From an uncultured Eubacteriales bacterium (GTDB taxonomy: Bacteria > Bacillota > Clostridia > Peptostreptococcales > Anaerovoracaceae), in assembly GCA_900542245.1 (NCBI GenBank), contig UQMQ01000024.1:1-20975 (forward strand): DNA of 20,975 nucleotides. The letters are read 5' to 3'. The notes under the pieces are model-generated. The model saw only the letters and a list, made by a program, of their open reading frames with translations, did not search any database and was not told the origin of the DNA. Made by a program: the position numbers and the translations under genes. Position 1 is the first letter of the stretch. Every line of letters starts with the position of its first letter. Below are positions 1 through 7,378 of this stretch, in pieces.

Positions 1-242
1 GAATCAGTCTGGATGAAGCGGAGACGGAAAAAATGCAGGACGAACTGGGTGCGGTGGTCGCCTATATGAATATTTTGAACAGTCTGGATACGACAGGCAT
101 TGAGCCGCTGTCCCATGTGTTTGACATCACAAATGTGATGCGGGAAGATCGTGTGGGCAAGTCCAATACGAAAGAGGAAATTTTGAGAAACATGCCGGAG
201 ACCGAGGACGATATGCCGGTGGTGCCGAGAACAATCGATTGA
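1..242 (+). CDS. gatC: GatC subunit of Asp-tRNA(Asn)/Glu-tRNA(Gln) amidotransferase, 5'-truncated by window edge
   Basis: The reading frame is open from base 3 and gives the last 79 residues of a protein usually about 95 long, so roughly the first 15 residues lie outside the window. Visible family features are the helical stretch with AYMNILNSLDT, then GIEPLSHVFDITNVMRED, and a C-terminal part ending NMPETEDDMPVVPRTID, all in the usual GatC order. GatC is the small subunit that wraps around and stabilises GatA-GatB in the cytoplasmic enzyme that amidates mischarged Asp-tRNA(Asn) or Glu-tRNA(Gln). It is followed after 101 bases by gatA and then gatB, the usual operon order. An internal ATG at 33 is not the start, because the homologous sequence continues upstream of it. 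Confidence 0.93.
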   Translation, partial: ISLDEAETEKMQDELGAVVAYMNILNSLDTTGIEPLSHVFDITNVMREDRVGKSNTKEEILRNMPETEDDMPVVPRTID

Positions 243-343
243 CCTCTGGGAAAGCATGACGAAAAGAACGAAAAGAATCAGTCAGATAAAGAGAAACCTT
301 TCAGACAATGCAAAGAGAAATTGATGAACACAGGAGAAAAAAG

Positions 344-1993
344 ATGGATAGAACGAAAATCGAAACCGACGGACAAAAAGCCGCCACGATAAAAAAGACA
401 ACAGAACAGATACTTTCTATGACAGCGTTGGAACTGGGAGCTGCCATCAAGGCAGGAAAGCTGACCGCAGTGGAGGCAGTCAAGGCGGTCATGGAACAGG
501 CAGACAAAACAGACGGCAGTCTGCATGCCTATCTGACATTTCTGGGACGGGAGGATTACGGAGCAAGCGGATCGGCAGCTGCGGAACCGGACAAAGACGC
601 GGAGAAAAAAATCCTTTTGACCGCCGCGGAGATCCAGCGCCGCATCGAAGCCGGAGATCCGGCATTGGCGGCTTCGCCGCTGGCGGGGGTGCCAATCGCC
701 ATCAAAGACAATATCTGCACGAAAGGTGTAAAAACCTGCTGCGCGTCAAAAATACTGGGAGATTTCAAGCCGTTCTATGACGCGAGCGTGATGGAAAAGC
801 TGCAAACGGCGGGCATGCTCCCGCTGGGAAAGACCAATATGGACGAGTTCGCCATGGGCTCGACCACTGAGACTTCCGCCTACGGACCGACGCGTAACCC
901 TTGGAACACGGCGCATGCACCGGGAGGCTCCTCCGGCGGCAGCGCGGCTGCCGTGGCAGCGAGAGAGGCGGTTGTCGCGCTTGGCTCCGATACCGGCGGC
1001 AGTATCCGGCAGCCGGCTTCCTACTGCGGCGTGACCGGTTTTAAGCCGACCTACGGTACGGTTTCCAGGTACGGTCTGATCGCTTACGCATCGTCTCTGG
1101 ATCAGATCGGACCGATCGCAAGGGACGTGGCAGACTGCGCGGCCATGATGGATATCCTCAGCGGCAAGGACGAAAAAGACGGAACCTCTCTTCCGGACAG
1201 CATGCAGCCAAAGGCTTATCTGGCAGGACTGGATGGGGATATCCGCGGCACGCGGATCGCGGTGCCGGATTGTATCGAAGAAGGCGTAGAGGAAGACGTC
1301 CGGCAGGCGACCCTGGATATGGCAGGGATTTTAGAAAGCGCAGGCGCGAAGATCAGTCGCGTCAGCATGGATTTTCTGCAGTACGTGATCCCGACCTACT
1401 ATATCATCGCGGCAGCGGAAGCGAGTTCCAACCTGTCCCGCTTCGACGGCGTGAAGTACGGATTTCGGGCAGAGGGCTACGAGGACTTGATGGAAATGTA
1501 CTGTAAGACCAGAGCAGAGGGATTTGGCAGCGAGGTCAAAAAGAGAATCCTTTTGGGTACCTTCGTCCTCAGCTCCGGTTACTATGACGCGTATTACAAG
1601 AAAGCGCTGCAGGTCAAGGCGCTGATCAAAAAAGCGTTTGACGAGATCTTTCGGACCTGTGACGCGATCCTGCTGCCGGCTGCGCCGACAACCGCGCCGA
1701 AATTAGGGGATAGCTTCAAAGATCCGCTGCAAATGTATTTATCCGATATTTTTACGGTTTCCGTTAATATTGCGGGTCTGCCGGGCTTGAGTGTTCCGGC
1801 AGGTTTCGACAAGGCGGGTATGCCGATCGGAGTGCAGATCATCGGACCGGCGCTGGGAGACCAAAAAGTCCTGAATATCGGCTATGCGTTCCAGCAGATG
1901 ACCGATTTTCATCGGAAACGGCCCGGCGGCGCGCAAGGCGGCATAGCGCGCGATATGAGCGGCACATCATGCGGCACACAGGAGGTGAGATAG
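344..1993 (+). CDS. gatA: GatA, amidase subunit of the tRNA-dependent amidotransferase
   Basis: This is a 549-residue amidase-signature protein that hydrolyses glutamine to supply ammonia to GatB. The catalytic Lys lies in AIKDN (K121), the cis-Ser in GGSSGGS (S196) and the nucleophile in GSDTGGSIRQPAS (S220). The Lys-Ser-Ser spacings of 75 and 24 match the family. I chose the ATG at 344 because AGGAG at 332-336 sits 7 bases upstream. An in-frame ATG at 308 has no such site. The protein is longer than the usual ~485 residues: it has a polar N-terminal extension of about 25 residues, an Ala/Gly/Asp-rich insertion near residues 72-90 before the catalytic Lys, and a Gly/Arg-rich tail. No active-site residue is missing. 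The stop codon abuts the gatB start, so translation is probably coupled. Confidence 0.96.
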   Translation: MDRTKIETDGQKAATIKKTTEQILSMTALELGAAIKAGKLTAVEAVKAVMEQADKTDGSLHAYLTFLGREDYGASGSAAAEPDKDAEKKILLTAAEIQRRIEAGDPALAASPLAGVPIAIKDNICTKGVKTCCASKILGDFKPFYDASVMEKLQTAGMLPLGKTNMDEFAMGSTTETSAYGPTRNPWNTAHAPGGSSGGSAAAVAAREAVVALGSDTGGSIRQPASYCGVTGFKPTYGTVSRYGLIAYASSLDQIGPIARDVADCAAMMDILSGKDEKDGTSLPDSMQPKAYLAGLDGDIRGTRIAVPDCIEEGVEEDVRQATLDMAGILESAGAKISRVSMDFLQYVIPTYYIIAAAEASSNLSRFDGVKYGFRAEGYEDLMEMYCKTRAEGFGSEVKKRILLGTFVLSSGYYDAYYKKALQVKALIKKAFDEIFRTCDAILLPAAPTTAPKLGDSFKDPLQMYLSDIFTVSVNIAGLPGLSVPAGFDKAGMPIGVQIIGPALGDQKVLNIGYAFQQMTDFHRKRPGGAQGGIARDMSGTSCGTQEVR

Positions 1994-3436
1994 ATGGCCT
2001 GGGAAATTGTGATGGGACTGGAAGTCCACGTAGAACTGAACACAAAGACGAAAATTTTCTGTTCCTGTACAACAGCGTTCGGCGGAGAGCCGAATACTCA
2101 CTGCTGCCCGGTCTGCACAGGACAGCCGGGAAGCCTGCCGGTGCTCAATAAGCAGGTGCTGGAGTACGCGGTCAAGACAGGGATCGCGCTGAACTGCGAC
2201 ATCACCCGCTACAACAAATTCGACCGCAAAAACTATTTTTATCCCGATTTACCGAAGGCCTACCAGATCTCCCAGCTGTATCTGCCGTTTGCCAGAGACG
2301 GCAAGGTGCATATCACCACAGCGTCCGGCAAAGAAAAGGATATCCGGATTCACGAGATCCACATGGAGGAAGACGCGGGCAAGCTGGTGCATTCGCCGTT
2401 CGGCGACGTCTCATATCCGGACTACAACCGCTGCGGCGTACCGCTTCTGGAAATCGTGTCCGAGCCGGATTTTCGCAGCAGTGAGGAAGTCATCGCGTAC
2501 CTGACGAAGCTGAAATCCACCCTCAAATATCTGGGCGTGTCCGACTGCAAGATGGAAGAAGGCTCCATGCGTGCCGATGTCAACCTTTCCGTCAGAGAGG
2601 TCGGTTCCGAGACTTTTGGCACCCGTACCGAGATGAAGAACATCAATTCCTTTAAGGCCATCGAGCGAGCCATCGCCTTTGAAGCCCAGCGGCAGATCGA
2701 CGCACTGGAATTCGGCGAGCGCATCGTGCAGGAGACCAGACGGTGGGATGACAACCGCAGCAAGACCTATTCGATGCGTTCCAAAGAGAATGCGCAGGAC
2801 TACCGCTATTTCCCGGAGCCGGACCTTCCACCGATTGCCATCGACGAGGCGATGCTGCAGCGTCTGACCGAGACCCAGCCGGAGATGGCGGAAGCCAAGC
2901 AGAAACGCTATATGAGAGATTACGGCATGAGCGAAAAAACGGCGGGCATCCTGACTGAGGAAAAGCATTTCGCGGGGATTTTTGAACGGACGGCTGCCTT
3001 GAGCGGTGAGCCGGAGGAAACCGCAAACTGGTTAATCGGCCATACGATTTATCTGATGGGGCAGCACAAGATCGACGCAGCGGCGGTTGCCATCGTGCCG
3101 GAGATTTTTGCGAAGTTCGTCAAGATGATGGCAAGCGGCAAAGTCAACCGCGTGATGGGTAAGGAACTTTTTGAGAAAGTATTCGAGGGCGATCCGGCGT
3201 TTGACATCGAAAGCTATGTGCAGGAACACCACATGGAAGCCATTGCGGACGACGGCGCGATCAAGCAGGTCGTACAGGCGGTCCTGGACGAGCATGAAGC
3301 AGTGATTGCGCAGTACAAGGCAGGCGATGAAAAAGTCTACGGATTCTTCATCGGACAGTGCATGCGCCGCCTGCAGGGAAAGGCAGATCCGGCACTGGTC
3401 AACAAGCTGGTAAAAGAGGAAATCGCGCATAGGTAG
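1994..3436 (+). CDS. gatB: GatB, kinase/transamidase subunit of the tRNA-dependent amidotransferase
   Basis: A 480-residue protein of normal GatB length. It starts with the family hallmark GLEVHVEL, followed by two Cys pairs (C23/C25 and C38/C41) that form the zinc site of the cradle domain, and by FDRKNYFYPDLPKAYQ. The C-terminal ~150 residues correspond to the helical and YqeY-like tail that contacts the tRNA. GatB activates the side-chain carboxylate of the mischarged amino acid with ATP and transfers ammonia channelled from GatA. The ATG directly follows the gatA TAG with no gap, and GGAGG at 1980-1984 within the end of gatA is its ribosome site. After the stop there are 65 bases without a terminator before aspS, so the synthetase is probably co-transcribed. 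Confidence 0.96.
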   Translation: MAWEIVMGLEVHVELNTKTKIFCSCTTAFGGEPNTHCCPVCTGQPGSLPVLNKQVLEYAVKTGIALNCDITRYNKFDRKNYFYPDLPKAYQISQLYLPFARDGKVHITTASGKEKDIRIHEIHMEEDAGKLVHSPFGDVSYPDYNRCGVPLLEIVSEPDFRSSEEVIAYLTKLKSTLKYLGVSDCKMEEGSMRADVNLSVREVGSETFGTRTEMKNINSFKAIERAIAFEAQRQIDALEFGERIVQETRRWDDNRSKTYSMRSKENAQDYRYFPEPDLPPIAIDEAMLQRLTETQPEMAEAKQKRYMRDYGMSEKTAGILTEEKHFAGIFERTAALSGEPEETANWLIGHTIYLMGQHKIDAAAVAIVPEIFAKFVKMMASGKVNRVMGKELFEKVFEGDPAFDIESYVQEHHMEAIADDGAIKQVVQAVLDEHEAVIAQYKAGDEKVYGFFIGQCMRRLQGKADPALVNKLVKEEIAHR

Positions 3437-3501
3437 ACAGGCGGGGCGGCAAATGCGTAAGGTAAATCTGCTGTGCGCGCCGAAAAATAATCATAGAAAG
3501 A

Positions 3502-4881
3502 ATGGAAACAGTCATGAAATATATCGATTTGCAGCAGTCGCGAGATGCACGCGACATTGAAATCATCATCAAGAAGTTTAAAGCGGGGACGCTGCAGGAC
3601 GGTGACCCGGTAAGTGTGAAAGGCGCGATCCATCACATCAAGGATATGGGCGAGTTCGCCTTTGTCAATGTCAGAAGCCCCAGACGCGTATTCCAGTGCG
3701 TCTGGGAAGCAGGAAAATCGTCCTTTGATATTCACGATATCCAGCCGGAGGACTGGGTGCTTCTCGACGGCCGGATCGCCGCCGATGCGCGGAGTCCGCT
3801 GGGCTTCGACATCCGAATGGAAACCATTACGAAGGTCGGCGGCGCGGTCGGCAGTCTGCCGCTTGAAATCTCCAATGACCGCAAGATCAAAAATCTGCAG
3901 CTGGATACGATGCTCAACAACCGGGTGGTCGCCCTGCGCAACCCGCGGATCCGCGCGATCATGCGTGTCGCGGACGGCGTGATGTACGGCTTTCGCAGCT
4001 TCCTGCGGGAAGAGGGCTTCGTGGAGTTCGTGCCGCCGAAGCTGGTCATGGGCGGTGCCGAGGGCGGCGCGGATATGTTCATGGTCAAATATTTCGACCA
4101 GCGCGCGTATCTGAATCAGAGTCCGCAGCAGTACAAGCAGGCGATGGTCGGCGTCTTTGAAAAGATCTTTACCGTCGGGCCGGTGTTCCGCGGCGAGAAT
4201 TCCAACACGCCGCGCCATCTGACGGAGTTTCAGGGCATGGATCTGGAAATGGGCTTTATCGACAGCTTTGAGGACCTGATGGAGCTGGAAGCGCGCATGT
4301 TTGTCTCCATCTTCGATCTGTTGAACCGGGAATATGCGGACGAACTGGATCTGGTGCTGGGAAAGGGCCAGCGGCTGCCGGACTTGAAAACCGTACAGAT
4401 CCCGCAGATCCGTTTTGCCGATGCCAAGGAGCTCTACGCCAAAACCAGCGGCAAAAAGATCACCGATCCGGTAGACCTTTCGCCGGAGGAAGAAAAATGG
4501 CTGGGACAGCATTTTCTCGCGGAAACCGGTTCTCCTCTGGTGTTTGTGACCCATTATCCGTCGGTCAAACGGCCGTTCTACGCGATGGATGATCCGGAGA
4601 ATCCGCGCTATACGCTCAGCTATGATCTGCTTTTGCATGGGCTGGAGATCACCACCGGCGGACAGCGCATCCATGATTATGAACAGCAGGTTGCCAAAAT
4701 GAAAAAGCGCCATATGGATCCGGCTGACTTTGAAAACTACCTGACCATGCACAAATACGGTCTGCCGCCGCATGGCGGTTTCGGTTTGGGTATGGAGCGC
4801 GTGGTCGAAAAGCTCCTCGGACTGGAAAACATCCGCGAAGCGGCAGCATTCCCGCGTGACAGAAACCGCCTGCAGCCATAG
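3502..4881 (+). CDS. aspS: Archaeal-type aspartyl-tRNA synthetase, probably non-discriminating (Asp-tRNA Asp/Asn)
   Basis: A 459-residue class II synthetase resembling the short archaeal/AspS2 branch: there is no bacterial insertion domain. An N-terminal OB-fold anticodon domain (about 1-110) is followed by the catalytic core: EGGADMFMVKYF (from E187), QSPQ (from Q206), motif 2 with FRGE (229-232) and motif 3 GFGLGMER ending at R433. EGG-x-(D/E)-x-F points to Asp rather than Asn activation. In the OB domain the loop SPLGFD has Pro (P99) where, as I recall, discriminating archaeal AspRS has Lys, and the Trp expected early in the domain is replaced (KGAIHH). Both changes fit relaxed tRNA(Asn) recognition, and GatCAB is encoded just upstream to finish Asn-tRNA. 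The start is uncertain: ATG 3502 and ATG 3514 both lack a strong ribosome site. Confidence 0.9.
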   Translation: METVMKYIDLQQSRDARDIEIIIKKFKAGTLQDGDPVSVKGAIHHIKDMGEFAFVNVRSPRRVFQCVWEAGKSSFDIHDIQPEDWVLLDGRIAADARSPLGFDIRMETITKVGGAVGSLPLEISNDRKIKNLQLDTMLNNRVVALRNPRIRAIMRVADGVMYGFRSFLREEGFVEFVPPKLVMGGAEGGADMFMVKYFDQRAYLNQSPQQYKQAMVGVFEKIFTVGPVFRGENSNTPRHLTEFQGMDLEMGFIDSFEDLMELEARMFVSIFDLLNREYADELDLVLGKGQRLPDLKTVQIPQIRFADAKELYAKTSGKKITDPVDLSPEEEKWLGQHFLAETGSPLVFVTHYPSVKRPFYAMDDPENPRYTLSYDLLLHGLEITTGGQRIHDYEQQVAKMKKRHMDPADFENYLTMHKYGLPPHGGFGLGMERVVEKLLGLENIREAAAFPRDRNRLQP

Positions 4882-4983
4882 CGCGCGGAGCATTGCCTGT
4901 CGCAAAAAATCACGCTCATTCTCTGCCCGCGCCTGCCGCATCCTCTCACGCGTTTTCTCTTTTGAACCTGCCGCGTCCCTTCG

Positions 4984-5114
4984 CGCAAAGCTTGCGGTGC
5001 CCCACATTGTGAGAACTGAAAGCACGTATGAAGGCTGCGTCCCGCCGGGACAGCGAAGGACGCATGTGGGCGTTACGGGGAAAGTAAAGTTTTGCGTGCG
5101 TGCGCGGAGCAAAA
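4984..5114. repeat. Nested inverted repeats in the aspS / CoA-transferase gap (4882-5183)
   Basis: This 302-base gap holds no gene I can support but several inverted repeats. CGCAA/TTGCG lies at 4984-4996. CCCACAT at 5001-5007 pairs with ATGTGGG at 5064-5070, enclosing TGCGTCC at 5036-5042 against GGACGCA at 5058-5064, with an alternative inner GTCCC/GGGAC at 5039-5051. TTTTGC at 5090-5095 pairs with GCAAAA at 5109-5114. There is no T-run, so it is not a simple terminator. The stretch is free of stop codons in one frame on each strand, but neither frame gives a recognisable protein. It could be a dispersed intergenic repeat or a structured leader. Confidence 0.45.
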
Positions 5115-5115
5115 G

Positions 5116-5124
5116 TGGTATGAT
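5116..5124 (+). promoter_or_regulatory. Extended -10 promoter for the CoA-transferase gene
   Basis: TGGTATGAT is a TGn extended -10 element with a 5/6 match to TATAAT. No good -35 box lies at 16-18 bases, which is common for extended -10 promoters. It sits about 60 bases before the start codon and after the inverted-repeat region. Confidence 0.45.
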
Positions 5125-5183
5125 AAGAAGGTACACGAAGACCTTTGCAGGTGGTCTGGAGGACAGGACGAAAGGAGACAAGG

Positions 5184-6560
5184 ATGCAGTCAAATAATTA
5201 TAAACTGGAATATGAAAGCAAGCGGGTTTCGGCAGAGACAGCAGCACAGGTCGTGCGCAACGGATATCGCGTGCATTTCGGCACCGGCGCGGGTATTGTC
5301 GATACGATGGATAAGGCACTCGCGATGCGCGTGTCTGAGCTGCGGGATGTTACGATTTTATCGACGGTGGGAATCCACGAGGAACCTTTGGCTACCTATC
5401 GGGCGGCCGCGGCGCTCGGAGAGGAAGGCCCGAAGCATGTGCGCTTTACTTCCGCGCATTTCAGCGCTTTCGATCGCCGCATGGCAGACGAAGGCAACTG
5501 TTGGTACATGCCGATGATGTTCTGCGAACTGCCGGAGCTTTGGAATGACAACGGCAATCACATCGATGTCGCGATGTTTCAGGTCGGACCGATGGACAGC
5601 AATGGGGATTTTAACCTCGGACCGCAGGTCGCGGATATGCTGGGCGTCATTCGCGGCGCGCGCAAGATCGTCGTGGAGGTCAATGAAAACATGCCGTTTG
5701 CTTACGGCTATAGCAACGAGATCAATATTAAAGACGTAGACTATATCGTCGAGGGTGAAAATTTGCCGCTAGCAGAGTTGAAAATGAAAGCACCGTCCGC
5801 GGAGGATCAGGAGATCGCCAATCATGTCGTGCAGAACCTGGAAAGCGGTTCCACCATTCAAATCGGTATCGGCGGTCTGCCGTCGTCAGTCGGCTCCTTA
5901 TTGGCGAATTCTGATATCAATGAACTGAATATTCATACAGAAATGTTCGTGGACGCGTATTTGGATCTTTACGCGGCAGGCAAGATCGTCAATAAGATCA
6001 ATCTGCCGATGAACCATGGCAGAGCGGTTTATTCCTTCGCGGCTGGCAGTAAGCGGCTCTATGATTTTATCAACAACAATCCGACCTGCTGCTGCGCGCC
6101 GGTCGAGTGGGTCAACAACTGCACGAACATCGCGGAGATCAACAAGTTCGTTTCCATCAACAGTTGTATCGCGGTCGATATTTACGGGCAGGTCTGCGCG
6201 GAGACTGCCGGTTATAAACAGGTCAGCGGTACCGGCGGTCAGCTCGACTTCGTAATCGGCGCCTACCGTTCCAACGGCGGCAAGAGCTTCTTATGCCTGC
6301 CGTCCACCAGAACGCTCAAGGACGGCAGGCGCGTATCCCTGATCACACCGATCCTGCCGCCGGGCTCTGTGGTCACGACACCACGTTCCTGTACCGGCTT
6401 CATCGTGACAGAATACGGCGCGGTCAATCTCAAGGGCAAGTCCACCTGGGAACGCGCGGAAATGCTGATTGGCATCTCCCATCCGGATTTTCGCGATGAT
6501 ATGATATGCGAGGCCGAAAAAATGGGCATCTGGTCAAACACCAGCAAACGGGAATATTAA
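5184..6560 (+). CDS. Acetyl-CoA hydrolase/transferase family CoA-transferase (4-hydroxybutyrate/butyryl-CoA:acetate type)
   Basis: A 458-residue family I CoA-transferase with both halves present. The N-terminal half has HFGTGAGIVDTM and a QVGPMDSNGDFNLGP segment. The C-terminal half has IQIGIGGLPSSVGSLL, then NIHTEMFVDAY with the probable thioester-forming Glu (E253), then GTGGQLDF and a final ERAEMLIGISHPDFRDDM. These enzymes move CoA between acyl-CoA and acetate (or 4-hydroxybutyrate, succinate) in anaerobic fermentation in the cytoplasm. The exact substrate cannot be read from sequence. I used ATG 5184 because AGGAG at 5173-5177 is 6 bases upstream; an in-frame TTG at 5145 lacks a site. 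The gene has its own promoter-like element and terminator, so it is probably monocistronic. Confidence 0.92.
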   Translation: MQSNNYKLEYESKRVSAETAAQVVRNGYRVHFGTGAGIVDTMDKALAMRVSELRDVTILSTVGIHEEPLATYRAAAALGEEGPKHVRFTSAHFSAFDRRMADEGNCWYMPMMFCELPELWNDNGNHIDVAMFQVGPMDSNGDFNLGPQVADMLGVIRGARKIVVEVNENMPFAYGYSNEINIKDVDYIVEGENLPLAELKMKAPSAEDQEIANHVVQNLESGSTIQIGIGGLPSSVGSLLANSDINELNIHTEMFVDAYLDLYAAGKIVNKINLPMNHGRAVYSFAAGSKRLYDFINNNPTCCCAPVEWVNNCTNIAEINKFVSINSCIAVDIYGQVCAETAGYKQVSGTGGQLDFVIGAYRSNGGKSFLCLPSTRTLKDGRRVSLITPILPPGSVVTTPRSCTGFIVTEYGAVNLKGKSTWERAEMLIGISHPDFRDDMICEAEKMGIWSNTSKREY

Positions 6561-6576
6561 AACGGAATCAAATCAA

Positions 6577-6635
6577 AAAACAGTATCGCGCGAAAGGCTG
6601 GCGTAAGGGCCGGCTATGCGGGGTGCTGTTTTTTT
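6577..6635 (+). terminator. Intrinsic terminator of the CoA-transferase gene
   Basis: A two-part stem: the base AACAGTATC pairs with the complementary arm ending GCTGTT (two G-T pairs), and an inner GCTGGC/GCCGGC hairpin has the loop GTAAGG. Seven T residues follow at 6629-6635. It starts about 16 bases after the stop codon. Confidence 0.8.
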
Positions 6636-6692
6636 ATGTAAAATTTCAAAAAAGGCATTGAAATGAAAACAAAAATGTGTTAATGTTTTGTT

Positions 6693-6757
6693 AAACGTAA
6701 ACGAAAAAGAAAAACGTTTATAAATAAGCAAACGTTTGATGGAAACATGGATATAAT
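6693..6757 (+). promoter_or_regulatory. Candidate promoter and AAACGTTT operator array upstream of the regulator gene
   Basis: Two identical 8-bp palindromes AAACGTTT lie at 6712-6719 and 6730-6737, with centres 18 bases apart. A related half-site AAACGT is at 6693-6698, again about one and a half to two helix turns away. A perfect TATAAT is at 6752-6757, but no -35 box is visible at the usual distance; that position is occupied by the second palindrome. This suggests a protein-dependent or repressed promoter. Transcripts would start close to the ribosome site at 6761, so the -10 assignment is tentative. Confidence 0.45.
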
Positions 6758-6775
6758 AAAAGGGAGGTGCGCTAT

Positions 6776-7309
6776 ATGGAATTCAAGGAACTGACATTGG
6801 AAGAATTGATTCAGGGCTATGTTCGGTTAGATGAGGAACAGGCGTATCAATGCATCTTTTGCGGCGAAAGATTTGAAGAGGGGCTGATCTATACCTCACG
6901 CGGCAGATCCGTGAGCGCGCACCGCGCCATGCAGGAACACCTCTTCGACGAACATGGCGGCGTGTTTGAAAGCCTTTTGGAAATGGATAAGCAGGTAAAC
7001 GGGCTTTCGGACAGCCAAAAGGAGGTCCTGGAGGGTATGTACCGCCAAAAGGACAATAAGGCGCTCTGCGAGGCCATGTCGATCAGCGCCGCGACCGTAC
7101 GAACGCATAAATTCAACTTGCAGAAGATGAAGCGGGAAGCGAGAGTTTTTTTGGCAATCATGGAGCAGATCGAGAACGAGGAGCTCGTTGCCGCGCGCAA
7201 GCGTCTCGAATTGCAGGAAGATGCGCATACCCCGCGCAAACCGCATTTCGATCCGCAGTTTGCCGCTAATCTCCTGCATCCGTTCTTTACGCAGTATAAT
7301 TTGAAATAG
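6776..7309 (+). CDS. Small transcriptional regulator: C2H2-like zinc site plus LuxR-type helix-turn-helix
   Basis: A 177-residue protein. The N-terminal part has C26-x2-C29 (QCIFCGERF) and H55-x4-H60 (EHLFDEH), a likely zinc site, with SRGRSVSAHRAM between. Residues 77-120 look like a LuxR/sigma-type HTH: LSDSQKEVLEGMYRQKDN, then the recognition-helix region SAATVRTHKFNLQKM. The C-terminal 25 residues end in FDPQFAANLLHPFF. I recall similar clostridial regulators followed by a DUF2087 domain; that domain is absent here. Start ATG 6776 is preceded by AGGGAGG at 6761-6767; the upstream in-frame GTG at 6767 overlaps that site. It stands directly before the transporter/peptidase genes and is the likely regulator of them and possibly of itself. 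The ligand is unknown. Confidence 0.82.
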   Translation: MEFKELTLEELIQGYVRLDEEQAYQCIFCGERFEEGLIYTSRGRSVSAHRAMQEHLFDEHGGVFESLLEMDKQVNGLSDSQKEVLEGMYRQKDNKALCEAMSISAATVRTHKFNLQKMKREARVFLAIMEQIENEELVAARKRLELQEDAHTPRKPHFDPQFAANLLHPFFTQYNLK

Positions 7310-7328
7310 ATTTGCAATGTATGCTTTA

Positions 7329-7353
7329 CGCAATCAGTCACTGACTGATTGCG
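7329..7353. promoter_or_regulatory. Perfect 25-bp palindrome between regulator and MFS genes (operator or hairpin)
   Basis: The arms CGCAATCAGTCA and TGACTGATTGCG are perfect 12-base reverse complements around a single central C at 7341. No T-run follows, so it is not a terminator. It ends 25 bases before the MFS start and 14 before its ribosome site. It could be a dimeric operator for the upstream regulator or an mRNA hairpin between the two cistrons. Confidence 0.65.
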
Positions 7354-7378
7354 CCATGCGGAAAGACAGGAGGGCTAT

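Noticed and set aside
273..284. AATCAGTCA near the gatA start, similar to an arm of the palindrome at 7329
   Set aside because: Only one half-site of nine bases with no inverted partner; likely chance.
4772..5197. 141-codon + strand frame running through the aspS end and the gap
   Set aside because: It overlaps the well-supported aspS 3' end in another frame, its product is Arg/Ser-rich without a known domain, and the region is better explained by inverted repeats.
3337..5319. 660-codon open frame on the - strand across aspS
   Set aside because: It is antisense to aspS and the following gap; the product has no recognisable family, is rich in Arg/His/Gln as expected from reverse-frame reading, and no ribosome site supports it.
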